DNA from: Anaerolineales bacterium
GTDB taxonomy: Bacteria > Chloroflexota > Anaerolineae > Anaerolineales > Villigracilaceae
Assembly: GCA_030583925.1 (NCBI GenBank)
Contig: CP129482.1
Location: 3,224,001-3,288,000, forward strand
DNA: 64,000 bases
Direction: 5' to 3'
Part shown: one piece after another, positions 49,203-57,332 of the stretch
Layout: each line of letters opens with the position of its first letter
How positions within the stretch are numbered: the first letter of the stretch is position 1
The notes under the pieces: model-generated
What the model was told of the DNA's origin: nothing
Database searches by the model: none
The model's input: the letters and a program-made list of their open reading frames with translations, nothing else
Translations under genes and position numbers: made by a program

Positions 49203-52043
49203 CTATGGAGTGATCGCAAAGGAGTTGATGATCTGGTTGAAGACCACAGACTCGGCGACCTTGTCAAAGATCGGCGGAGGCGTGGGCAGATTGCCGGGAT
49301 TCACCGATTTGAGGACGAAGGCAAGGTTGATGCAGGCATTGTTTTGCATCGTCGAATAACTGAGCCAATCGTAGAAACTGCCCGCCGCGCCTTCAGAGCC
49401 TTCCTCTTTTAGGAATTGAACGCTATTGATGGTGACGTTGCTCGAAGAGGTCGCGGCGCCGCTCGCGTACTTGCAGGTCGCAAGCCCTTCGGTCACTGTG
49501 ATCGCCAAGTATTTTTCACGCAGGTTTGTGCCGGCGGCAAATGGGAAATCGGCGCGCCCGGAATTATCGGACATGCCAGCCGCCGCATCGGGCGGGATCT
49601 TGACGCCGAACTTGTATTTGGAATTTTGGAACAAATTCCAGCCGCTGAGCGGATCGGGCGTGGCGGTCAGCGTTGGAGTGGATGGCGACATGGAAGTGGA
49701 TGTCGGCGTTGGGCTTAAGCAAGGCAACGGAGGCGTTGGGACCGGCAGGTTTTCGTTACGCGAGTTGTTGGATTCGTTGCTCTCGGCGACCGCCCCGCCC
49801 GGATCAACAACAACCGAGACCGGGTTAGTATAGCCGCTGAAGAAAACGATTTTCGTTTCGCCTACTGCCAACCCGCTGACGGTTTGCTGTGCAGTTCCAA
49901 CTTGCACGGCAAAACTACCGGCAGAAGCCTGTCCGCTATTGGTGACGCGCACGCGTACGCCCAACGTTTCGCCGGGGTTGAAACACGACTCGTTGGGGAA
50001 ACTGATACTCAAAGAGTTGATCGTGAGATCGGGCAGACTGCCTCCGCCGCCTCCGGTGGCGCGATAAATGTGCGGACCCACCCAAAGGGCGCGGTCGCCG
50101 GTGGCTGGACCAACCGCAAGCGCGGTCAGAACGAATTTCACATCCTTGCCAGCCAGCGGCGAGAGGTCAATATCTACATTGAACGATTGTCCTTCGTAGC
50201 GCTCGAGGAACGGACCCCAAAACGTCGCGACCGGGTCGGAGCCGATTTGGTAATCGAGACGAAAAGCCACATAGCAGAGATTCGAGCCATACTCGCATCC
50301 GATGGTCGAACGGAAGCGGTCTCCGGCTTGCACGCGGAACGGCGGGTAGGAACCTTGGATGTATCCGCTCGAAACATTTTGCGGGAAGGTGAGGACGGTC
50401 TGGCGCGGGTCGGTTGATCCATTTTCAAGTTTGGCGCTGTTCAATTTCAGCGCGAAGCCGCGCGCATCGCCGTCCGTGCCGGGGCAAGGCAATTGACCCG
50501 CGCCGCTGGTCCATGTGGCAGAGCAAGCGCCGGTGGCAAAATCGAGAACAGAACCGGGCTGAGGAGTGACGGTCGGGCCGGTGGTGGCGGTAGGTGTGGG
50601 CGTTTTGGTCGGTCCGCTTGGGGTGAGAGTAGGACCAGACACTTTGATATCCACCCACCACGGTTTGTTCGCTTGCGAGCCAATGCCGAACAGCGCGCCA
50701 CTGGCATTCTTGAACATCCAATAGCCGCGATACGAGCCCGCCGCGGCAGGCGCGGTCATCGGCACGGTGATGTCAATCGTCTGACCAACCGCCACATCGC
50801 GCGGGAATGTGGCAGAGGCGGGCGCGCTCATTTGTTCGCCGCTGAAGAACGCGAGTTGGTACGAAGTTGTCCACGTGCACGAGCCGACGTTCTTCAAACG
50901 CCATGTTTTGGTAAACGTCGCGCCGGGCGCGAACGTCGAGCCGTCCGGCACGGTGACATCCGCGATGAATTGAACGCGGTCGCACGCGGATGGCGGAACA
51001 GTCGGAGTGATGGGACCCGGCGTTTGGGTCGGGGTGGAGGTTGGCGGAGTGCCTGTCGCCGTAGGAGGAGGAGCGCTTCCTTTCCGGACGACGACCGGGT
51101 TACCCCATAGGGCGCGGTCTCCAACGGGTGAGCCATACGCGGACACGTACAAGATGAATCGGACTTCCTGCCCCGCGAGCGGAGAGAGATCAATGTTGGC
51201 GTCGTACGTCAAGCCTTCGTAACGTTCGCGGAAGGTCCAGAATGTGCGGATGGAGTTGCCGACTTCGTAATCGAGGCGATAAGCGGTGTAACAACTTGTC
51301 GCGCCGAACTCGCAACCTACGCGGGTCTGGAACTTATCGCCGCTTTCGACGCGGAACGGCGGGAAACGTCCCTGAATGAAACCGTTGGTGATGTTTTGAG
51401 GAACGAAGAGGAAGCCGGGTTTGGCAAGTTCAACGCCGCTTTCAAATTTTGGTTTGTCGAGTTTAAGCGCAAAACCTTTCGCATCGCCGTTCGGGCCCGG
51501 GAACGAAAGTCCGCCCGCGCCGCTCGACCAGGTGGCTTCACCGGCTTTGGCGATAAAGTCGAAAGCGACGTTCGTGGTGGACGTTCCAACAACGTTGATC
51601 TCCACCCACCAGGCTTTGTTCGCGTTTACGCCGATGCCGAAGAGCGCGCCTTGCGCGTTCTTGAATTTCCAATAGCCGATGTAGTGACCCGCCGCGCTGG
51701 GCGCGGTCATGTTGATCGTGATGTCAATGATTTGACCGGGAGCGATGTTGTTGGCGAAATTGCTAGAGGCTACCGCGCCCATCTTCTCGCCGGTGTCGAA
51801 CACGAGCGAGTAGGAGGTTGTCCAGGTGCAGGTGCCTACGTTTCGCAATCTCCAATCTTTGGTGAACGGCGCACCAGGTTCAAAACGAGTGCCGTCTGGC
51901 ACAGTAACATCGGCGATGAACTGCGCCTTATCGGTGCATGTTTGCGCGGCGGAAACGCTCGTTGGCGCTGTCGCGGCGGGCGTCAGCGACAAGATCAGCG
52001 CGACCAGCATCATGAAAGATAGTACGTTAAATCGGGGCTTCAT
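49203..52043 (-). CDS. large secreted protein with NBR1-like Ig, unnamed module and CARDB domains
   Basis: 946-residue secreted protein with an N-terminal signal peptide but no lipobox (the first Cys after it, in AAQTC, starts the Ig domain). Order of parts, approximate residues: NBR1-like Ig 1 (36-150), unnamed module A1 (159-318), Thr/Pro linker, Ig 2 (353-470), Pro/Thr linker, module A2 (501-658), CARDB-like adhesion domain (669-765; LPDLTINSLSISFPN), linker, and a C-terminal domain (799-946) with two or three Cys. The modules match residues 208-370 of lipoprotein 3 at 5917. AGGAG precedes the ATG. The domain set implies carbohydrate or cell-surface binding, which is inference. Confidence 0.88.
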   Translation of the reverse strand: MKPRFNVLSFMMLVALILSLTPAATAPTSVSAAQTCTDKAQFIADVTVPDGTRFEPGAPFTKDWRLRNVGTCTWTTSYSLVFDTGEKMGAVASSNFANNIAPGQIIDITINMTAPSAAGHYIGYWKFKNAQGALFGIGVNANKAWWVEINVVGTSTTNVAFDFIAKAGEATWSSGAGGLSFPGPNGDAKGFALKLDKPKFESGVELAKPGFLFVPQNITNGFIQGRFPPFRVESGDKFQTRVGCEFGATSCYTAYRLDYEVGNSIRTFWTFRERYEGLTYDANIDLSPLAGQEVRFILYVSAYGSPVGDRALWGNPVVVRKGSAPPPTATGTPPTSTPTQTPGPITPTVPPSACDRVQFIADVTVPDGSTFAPGATFTKTWRLKNVGSCTWTTSYQLAFFSGEQMSAPASATFPRDVAVGQTIDITVPMTAPAAAGSYRGYWMFKNASGALFGIGSQANKPWWVDIKVSGPTLTPSGPTKTPTPTATTGPTVTPQPGSVLDFATGACSATWTSGAGQLPCPGTDGDARGFALKLNSAKLENGSTDPRQTVLTFPQNVSSGYIQGSYPPFRVQAGDRFRSTIGCEYGSNLCYVAFRLDYQIGSDPVATFWGPFLERYEGQSFNVDIDLSPLAGKDVKFVLTALAVGPATGDRALWVGPHIYRATGGGGGSLPDLTINSLSISFPNESCFNPGETLGVRVRVTNSGQASAGSFAVQVGTAQQTVSGLAVGETKIVFFSGYTNPVSVVVDPGGAVAESNESNNSRNENLPVPTPPLPCLSPTPTSTSMSPSTPTLTATPDPLSGWNLFQNSKYKFGVKIPPDAAAGMSDNSGRADFPFAAGTNLREKYLAITVTEGLATCKYASGAATSSSNVTINSVQFLKEEGSEGAAGSFYDWLSYSTMQNNACINLAFVLKSVNPGNLPTPPPIFDKVAESVVFNQIINSFAITP

Positions 52044-52160
52044 GGGTCTTCTCCTCTTTTATGCCAATTACCGTTATTACGACGATACAAGGACTGGAAA
52101 GTTCCTTAATGACTATACGCCTCTAGTATATCTTTTCTTAAACAAATGTTCAATATCCCT

Positions 52161-52187
52161 TTGGTGACTCTTTTCTCCTCTTATAAT
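52161..52187 (+). promoter_or_regulatory. promoter of dinB, probably leaderless
   Basis: TATAAT (52182-52187) ends six bases before the ATG at 52194, with TTGGTG 15 bases upstream. The expected mRNA starts at the initiation codon. Confidence 0.5.
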
Positions 52188-52193
52188 GGAACC

Positions 52194-53390
52194 ATGCCGA
52201 GAACGATTCTGCACCTCGACCTCGACGCCTTCTTCTGCGCGGTGGAGGAAACCCGCGATCCTTCCCTGCGCGGCAAAGCCTTCGCCGTAGGCGGCAGACC
52301 CGAAGAGCGCGGCGTGGTCGCTTCGTGTTCATACGCCGCGCGGCGCAACGGCGTGCGAAGCGCGATGCCGATGAGTCAGGCGCTTCGGCTCTGCCCGGGG
52401 CTGATCATCGTCTCTGGGCGGCACCGCGCCTATCGCGAAGTGTCGAAGCAGGTGATGCAGAGATTGCACGACCTCACCGCGCTGGTGGAACAGGTCTCGA
52501 TTGACGAAGCCTTTCTCGACATTTCAGACATTCAGGATGACCCCCAACGCGTCGCGCGCGGACTTCAAGCGCGCATCCGCGACGAGTTGCATCTCCCCTG
52601 CTCGATCGGGATCGCATCGAACAAACTCATGGCGAAGATCGCCACCGAGGTAGGCAAAGCCGCGGCGTTGAAGCGGATCAAGTCGCAGGGGCGAGCTGAG
52701 CCTCCCAACGCGGTGACAGTTGTCCCGTCGGGAGAAGAAGCGGCGTTTTTGAGTCCACTGCCAGCGGATATGCTGTGGGGAGTCGGACCGAAAACATCCA
52801 AACGGCTCGCCGAGTTGGGCATCCACACGATCGGCGATATTGCGAAGTGGCCCGAGAGCGAGTTGATCCGTTTGTTCGGCGAGAACGGGCGCGACCTTGC
52901 GCATCATGCAAAAGGGATTGACAATCGTCCCGTCGTTACCGAGCGCGAGACGAAATCCATTAGTCAGGAGATCACGTTTTCGCGCGATGTGCGCGACGAC
53001 AAAGTGTTGGAAAAAACTGTGCGCGAGCAAGCGGCGGAGGTGGCGCGGCAGTTGCGAAAAAATGAACTGGCTGGTTCGACGATCAAATTGAAGATCCGTT
53101 GGCCCGATTTCACGACAGCGACGCGGCAAAAGTCGTTGGGGCATCGCACCGATCAGGATGATGAGATCGCCAAAGCCGCGCTGGAGTTGTTGAAGGTTGT
53201 TCGCAAGTCAAATCAATTTGTGCGGCTGATCGGAGTCGGTGTGAGCGGAATCGGCGCGCCCGTGCGGCAGTTGGGCTTGTGGGACGTAGATACTGAAAAG
53301 TCGCGCAAGTTGCAACAGGCGGTGGACGCGTTGCATGAGAAATTTGGAAGCGATGTGATTTACAAAGGAGAGCAAAATGAAAACGCTTGA
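52194..53390 (+). CDS. dinB: DNA polymerase IV
   Basis: Y-family translesion polymerase, 398 residues. Catalytic acidic residues are in LHLDLDAFFCAVEE (near 6-15) and SIDEAFLDI (near 102-110). The finger motif AFAVGGRPEERGVVASCSYAARRNGV and the helix-hairpin-helix region MLWGVGPKTSKRLAELGIHTIGDIAKW are typical of DinB. The ATG at 52194 follows a -10 box directly; an in-frame start at 52146 has no support. The C-terminus does not show a clear beta-clamp-binding peptide beyond RQLGLWD, which may serve. It overlaps the next gene by 14 bases. Confidence 0.95.
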   Translation: MPRTILHLDLDAFFCAVEETRDPSLRGKAFAVGGRPEERGVVASCSYAARRNGVRSAMPMSQALRLCPGLIIVSGRHRAYREVSKQVMQRLHDLTALVEQVSIDEAFLDISDIQDDPQRVARGLQARIRDELHLPCSIGIASNKLMAKIATEVGKAAALKRIKSQGRAEPPNAVTVVPSGEEAAFLSPLPADMLWGVGPKTSKRLAELGIHTIGDIAKWPESELIRLFGENGRDLAHHAKGIDNRPVVTERETKSISQEITFSRDVRDDKVLEKTVREQAAEVARQLRKNELAGSTIKLKIRWPDFTTATRQKSLGHRTDQDDEIAKAALELLKVVRKSNQFVRLIGVGVSGIGAPVRQLGLWDVDTEKSRKLQQAVDALHEKFGSDVIYKGEQNENA

Positions 53391-54021
53391 CCTGAAAAAG
53401 GAATTGAAATATTTGTACGCGCCATCCGCGAAGAAGCCTGAGATTTTGAAAGTTCCAAAGTTGCAATTCGCCATGATCGACGGCAAGATCGAAAAAGGGA
53501 AAGAGCCAGGCAACTCGCCCGCCTTTGCGGAAGCGACACAAGCCTTGTACAGCGTTTCATACACGCTGAAGTTCATGTTCAAGAAGCGCAAGACGAACGC
53601 GGTGGATTATCCCGTGATGGCGCTGGAGGGATTGTGGGGCATTCAGGATGTGATGGTGGATGTAGCAAAGAAGGATAACTGGTCGTATACGCTGATGATT
53701 CTTCAGCCCGACATCGTCACAAAAGATATTTTTGCGGAGGGATTGGAACAAGTCCGCAAGAAGAAAGGAGCTTCGCCCGCGTTGTCTCAGGTGCGGCTGG
53801 CTCATTTTGAAGAAGGTCCGTGCGTGCAAATGATGCACATCGGACCGTACGCCACCGAGCCTGCCACCATCGAGGTGATGCGCCTCTTCGCACAGGAAAA
53901 CAGCTACCGCGATAATGTCGGACCGAACGGGATGCACCATGAAATCTATCTCAGCGATCCGCGCAAGGCGAAGCCTGAGAAGATGAAAACTGGGTTGAGG
54001 CATCCGGTGAAGAAGAAGTAA
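53377..54021 (+). CDS. GyrI-like small-molecule-binding domain protein
   Basis: 214-residue soluble protein of the GyrI-like family (SHOCT-free, stand-alone). Visible blocks are KLQFAMIDGKIEKGKEPG near 29-46, the YPVMALEGLWGIQD region, and the conserved C-terminal GPCVQMMHIGPYATEPATI, followed by HHEIYLSDPRKAKPEKMKT, as in many GyrI-like hydrolase-annotated proteins. Such proteins bind or hydrolyse small organic molecules. It overlaps the end of dinB and has its own ribosome site (AAAGGAG), so it is co-transcribed with it. Confidence 0.85.
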   Translation: MKTLDLKKELKYLYAPSAKKPEILKVPKLQFAMIDGKIEKGKEPGNSPAFAEATQALYSVSYTLKFMFKKRKTNAVDYPVMALEGLWGIQDVMVDVAKKDNWSYTLMILQPDIVTKDIFAEGLEQVRKKKGASPALSQVRLAHFEEGPCVQMMHIGPYATEPATIEVMRLFAQENSYRDNVGPNGMHHEIYLSDPRKAKPEKMKTGLRHPVKKK

Positions 54022-54124
54022 ACCAACCGTCGCGACCCATAGATGGATCTACCCACCAAAGCACGGGAACTTGACCCGCGCCTCTCTTGCCTCATCAATC
54101 TTTCGTTAACCTCCCCCTTCATCC

Positions 54125-54229
54125 AGTTGACCGATTTAGTCTTATGGTCGTATAGTCGGATTGTCTGATGGTCAAAATCTAGCCAGCCCACGACTATGAG
54201 ACTAAGCGACTAACTGACAAGGAGACTAG
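54125..54229. repeat. GACTA/TAGTC word repeat before the ABC exporter gene
   Basis: TTAGTCTTATGGTCGTATAGTCGG on the left is roughly complementary to CGACTATGAGACTAAGCGACTAAC on the right, around a 40-base centre. The ribosome site AAGGAG of the exporter gene is inside it. Confidence 0.6.
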
Positions 54230-54231
54230 AA

Positions 54232-56178
54232 ATGTATCACGGCGGCTGGTGGATGTCCATGCGGCAAGGGGATGAAAAGCCCAAAGTTACCAAAGAACTT
54301 TTATTGCGTGTCCTCACCTACGCGCGCGGATATTGGTGGCACATCGGCGGGATGCTCGTGACGATTCTGCTCACGACGGGATTGTCTTTGCTCACACCGC
54401 TCATCTTCCGCAACATGATTGACGTGGTGATTCCCGCCAAGGATACAAACAAACTCGTCCTCCTCGGCTTGGCGTTGCTGGCGATTCCCGCGTTGACGGG
54501 AGCTGTCAACGTCCTCCAACGCCGCCTGAACTCGACCGTCGGCGAAGGCGTGATCTACGATCTGCGCTCGACCCTCTTCTCGCGCTTGCAACACATGTCG
54601 TTACGCTTTTTCACCAACACTAAATCGGGCGAATTGATGTCCCGCCTCAACAACGACGTGGTCGGCGCGCAGAACGCCATCAGCAACACGATCGTCAACA
54701 TTGTCACGAATCTCATCGAAGCGATCGCTTTGTTCATCGTCATGTTCACGCTCGAATGGCGGCTGACGTTGATCAGCATCGTGATCCTTCCGTTATTCAT
54801 CGTCGTCGCGCGGCGTCTCGGCAACACGTTGCGCGATATCGCCCGTGAAGCTATGGACACCAACGCCCAAATGAACGCGCACATGAACGAGACTCTCAAC
54901 ATTGGCGGCGCGCTTCTCGTCAAACTCTTCGGTCGCACGCGTGAGGAAGAGAATCGTTTCCGTCAACGCGCCGCCAGCGTGCGCGACATCGGCATCCGCC
55001 GCGCAGTCGTCGGCTCGACATTCTTCGTCATCTTCGGTCTCATCACGGCGGTCGGCACCGCCCTCGTCTATGGTCTCGGCGGCTGGTATGTCATCGCGGG
55101 TTCGTTCACTGTCGGCACCATCGTCGCGTTCGGTTCGTATCTCGGTCAACTCTACGGCACACTGCAAGGGCTCGCGGGCGCGCCAGTCGAATTTTCCACG
55201 AGCATGGTTTCGTTCGAGCGCGTGTTCGAAGTCATCGACCTCCCGCAAGACATCGTCGAAAAAGAAAACGCAACGCCTCTGCGCGATGTCAAAGGCGAAC
55301 TCGAATTCGAAAACGTCTCGTTCAACTATCACATTGACCCGTCCAAATTATTGAAGGATGTCAAACGCTACGGGCGACATGAAGACGTTGGCGCGGTCTT
55401 GTCATTGGCGAACAAAAATAACGGGGAGAAGAAGATGAAGAGCGCCGCGTCAGACGTAAGTGAGGCTGACTCGCCCTCTCAAGCGCGCGACGTCGCCCTA
55501 ACGGGAATCGCCTTCGTCGCCCGCCCTGGACAGTTGATCGCCCTCGTCGGTCCCTCAGGCGCAGGCAAAACCACGCTGACGTATCTCATCCCGCGCCTCT
55601 ACGATCCCACCAGCGGAGTCATCCGCATTGATGGACATGATCTGAAAGACGTCACGCTCGATTCGCTTTCGTCTGCTATCGGCATGGTCACGCAAGAGAC
55701 GTATCTCTTCCACGACACCATCCGCACCAACCTGACGTATGCGAAGATCGACGCGGCGCAATCCGAAATTGAAACTGCCGCTCGTGCCGCCAACATCCAC
55801 AACTTCATCATGGACCTGCCCGACGGCTACGACACCATCGTCGGCGAACGCGGCTACCGTCTCAGCGGCGGCGAAAAACAACGCATCGCCCTAGCCCGCG
55901 TCATTCTCAAAGACCCGCGTATCCTCGTTCTCGACGAAGCGACTAGCCACCTCGATTCCGAATCCGAATCGCTGATTCAAGAAGCTCTCAAGCGCGTCAT
56001 GGCAGGACGGACAAGTATCGTCATCGCCCATCGCTTGTCAACAATCCTTGCGGCGGATTTGATTCTCGTGATGGATCGTGGACAAATCGTCGAAAGAGGA
56101 ACTCACGAACAATTGCTCGCGTTGAATGGGTTGTACGCTCAACTGTATGAAACGCAGTTCAATCGGGAGAGGGTATAA
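54232..56178 (+). CDS. ABC exporter, fused permease and ATPase (with NBD insertion)
   Basis: 648-residue half-transporter that works as a dimer to export lipids, drugs or peptides. Six transmembrane segments lie in about 35-320. The ATPase domain (about 355-648) has Walker A GPSGAGKTT near 440, Q-loop VTQETYLF, signature LSGGEKQRIAL and Walker B RILVLDEATSHLD. The first strand (LEFENVSFNYHID) is separated from the next (ALTGIAFVARPGQL) by an extra ~55 charged residues (366-420), where most exporters have about 10. The substrate is unknown. The ATG has AAGGAG upstream, within a repeat. Confidence 0.92.
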   Translation: MYHGGWWMSMRQGDEKPKVTKELLLRVLTYARGYWWHIGGMLVTILLTTGLSLLTPLIFRNMIDVVIPAKDTNKLVLLGLALLAIPALTGAVNVLQRRLNSTVGEGVIYDLRSTLFSRLQHMSLRFFTNTKSGELMSRLNNDVVGAQNAISNTIVNIVTNLIEAIALFIVMFTLEWRLTLISIVILPLFIVVARRLGNTLRDIAREAMDTNAQMNAHMNETLNIGGALLVKLFGRTREEENRFRQRAASVRDIGIRRAVVGSTFFVIFGLITAVGTALVYGLGGWYVIAGSFTVGTIVAFGSYLGQLYGTLQGLAGAPVEFSTSMVSFERVFEVIDLPQDIVEKENATPLRDVKGELEFENVSFNYHIDPSKLLKDVKRYGRHEDVGAVLSLANKNNGEKKMKSAASDVSEADSPSQARDVALTGIAFVARPGQLIALVGPSGAGKTTLTYLIPRLYDPTSGVIRIDGHDLKDVTLDSLSSAIGMVTQETYLFHDTIRTNLTYAKIDAAQSEIETAARAANIHNFIMDLPDGYDTIVGERGYRLSGGEKQRIALARVILKDPRILVLDEATSHLDSESESLIQEALKRVMAGRTSIVIAHRLSTILAADLILVMDRGQIVERGTHEQLLALNGLYAQLYETQFNRERV

Positions 56179-56186
56179 AATATTTC

Positions 56187-56274
56187 GTCATTGCGAGGAG
56201 GATGCTCTGTCCGACGAAGCAATCTCCTCGCATTGTTGGGGATTGCTTCGGACCATGATCGCCCTTGCAATGAC
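56187..56274. repeat. MITE-like palindrome (CGTCATTGCGAGG...CTTGCAATGAC)
   Basis: Ends GTCATTGC and GCAATGAC are inverted. Inside, GACGAAGCAATCTCCTCG and GGGGATTGCTTCGGAC form a second inverted pair. About 88 bases, between the exporter gene and the DUF2442 gene. This word pattern is a widespread small repeat (general knowledge). Confidence 0.75.
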
Positions 56275-56285
56275 TGAGTGCAGAA

Positions 56286-56588
56286 CTAGACTTGCTTTCG
56301 ACTATCCAGCCACTTCTTGAACGATTTCTGACTTTCGCCCGATGGTTTACCGAGGATCAGGTTTTCAACGCTGATATCTTCGTCCAGATCGTGCCAATGA
56401 ATCCCTTCCCCGTCGCCGATTAGCCGCCAATTCTTGCGTTCTTCGGGGGTCCCGTGCAAGAGGCGCGGAAACCATGTAAGCGGCACGGAAACCGTGCGCC
56501 CGTCGCTCAAATCTACAGTGAGCGAATCCTCGGTGACGGTCACATTTTGCACCGAAGCCATCCGAATATCAATCGCTAAAGTAGTCAT
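56286..56588 (-). CDS. DUF2442 protein (possible antitoxin-like partner)
   Basis: 100 residues. The DUF2442 pattern is visible: VTVTEDSLTVDLSDGRTVSVPLTWFPRL then W-x-L-I-G-x-GEGIHWHDLDEDISVENLILGK. Proteins of this family are commonly encoded next to DUF4160 proteins in small two-gene modules thought to be toxin-antitoxin systems. It overlaps the upstream DUF4160 gene by 20 bases. It lacks a visible DNA-binding domain. Confidence 0.85.
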   Translation of the reverse strand: MTTLAIDIRMASVQNVTVTEDSLTVDLSDGRTVSVPLTWFPRLLHGTPEERKNWRLIGDGEGIHWHDLDEDISVENLILGKPSGESQKSFKKWLDSRKQV

Positions 56589-56805
56589 CCCATTTCTCCA
56601 ACAGCATTGCCTGATTCGCCTGAATGATTTTTTGTATGCGGTTCAGTTCACTTCGATTGAACCTGCCGCTATTTTGCAGGCGGACAGGGTCTAGCCAGAA
56701 TTTTGCCTTGTTCTTTTCATGCTCGACATGAACATACGGCGGTTCTTCGCGGTCGCCAGAGTAGAAAAAGAATCGATAGGGTCCTTCTTCCCAAATGGTG
56801 GGCAT
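56569..56805 (-). CDS. DUF4160 protein (possible toxin-like partner)
   Basis: 78 residues with the DUF4160 signature: MPTIWEEGPYRFFFYSGDREEPPYVHVEHEKNKAKFWLDPV. It overlaps the DUF2442 gene, so the two are coupled. A TATAAT box on the minus strand (56817-56822) lies 11 bases before the ATG. Function is unproven; the pairing is usually taken as a toxin-antitoxin-like module. Confidence 0.85.
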   Translation of the reverse strand: MPTIWEEGPYRFFFYSGDREEPPYVHVEHEKNKAKFWLDPVRLQNSGRFNRSELNRIQKIIQANQAMLLEKWDDYFSD

Positions 56806-56946
56806 AGATAATCAAATTATACACCCTGACAAACCCTGAGCGAGGATGGCTGGGGGCTTCCCTTCTACTTCTACAATTAACGCATGATCTGAATTGACCT
56901 CAAATGATTCACAGCATCTTCGAGAGACTGTTTCATCACGGCGGAG

Positions 56947-56952
56947 TAAAAT
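56947..56952 (+). promoter_or_regulatory. -10 box (TAAAAT) of the SMR gene, probably leaderless
   Basis: TAAAAT ends seven bases before the ATG at 56960 and there is no ribosome site. Confidence 0.4.
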
Positions 56953-56959
56953 ACACGAT

Positions 56960-57292
56960 ATGCAAACCTACCTCCTCCTCTTCTTCGCCATCCTCGCCGA
57001 GGTGATCGGCACCGTCTCCTTGAAACTCTCGAACGGATTCACCAAATTGATTCCCAGCGCCGTCGTGGTGATCGGATATGGCGCCTCGTTCTACCTGTTG
57101 TCGCTGGCGTTGAAAGCGATGCCCATCGGCGTGGCGTATGCGATCTGGTCGGGCGTGGGGCTGATTCTCACGGTCATCGCAGGGATGATCGTCTGGCGCG
57201 AGACGTTGGATTGGGCGCGCGTCATCGGGATTGTCCTGATTCTTGTGGGAATCGTTTTCATCAACGTAATCTCAAAATCCCCCGCGCATTGA
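56960..57292 (+). CDS. small multidrug resistance (SMR) family efflux protein
   Basis: 110-residue inner-membrane antiporter of the EmrE/QacE family with four transmembrane segments. The essential Glu14 is in FAILAEVIGTVSLKLS, and the signature VAYAIWSGVGLI stands in the third segment. Likely exports quaternary ammonium compounds or guanidinium in exchange for protons. The ATG at 56960 is preferred over an upstream in-frame start (56894) because the protein then matches the family N-terminus exactly. Convergent with the monooxygenase gene. Confidence 0.93.
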   Translation: MQTYLLLFFAILAEVIGTVSLKLSNGFTKLIPSAVVVIGYGASFYLLSLALKAMPIGVAYAIWSGVGLILTVIAGMIVWRETLDWARVIGIVLILVGIVFINVISKSPAH

Positions 57293-57332
57293 TCTTTCAA
57301 AGCTTTGAGTTGCCCCCCGCATCTTGGTCACA

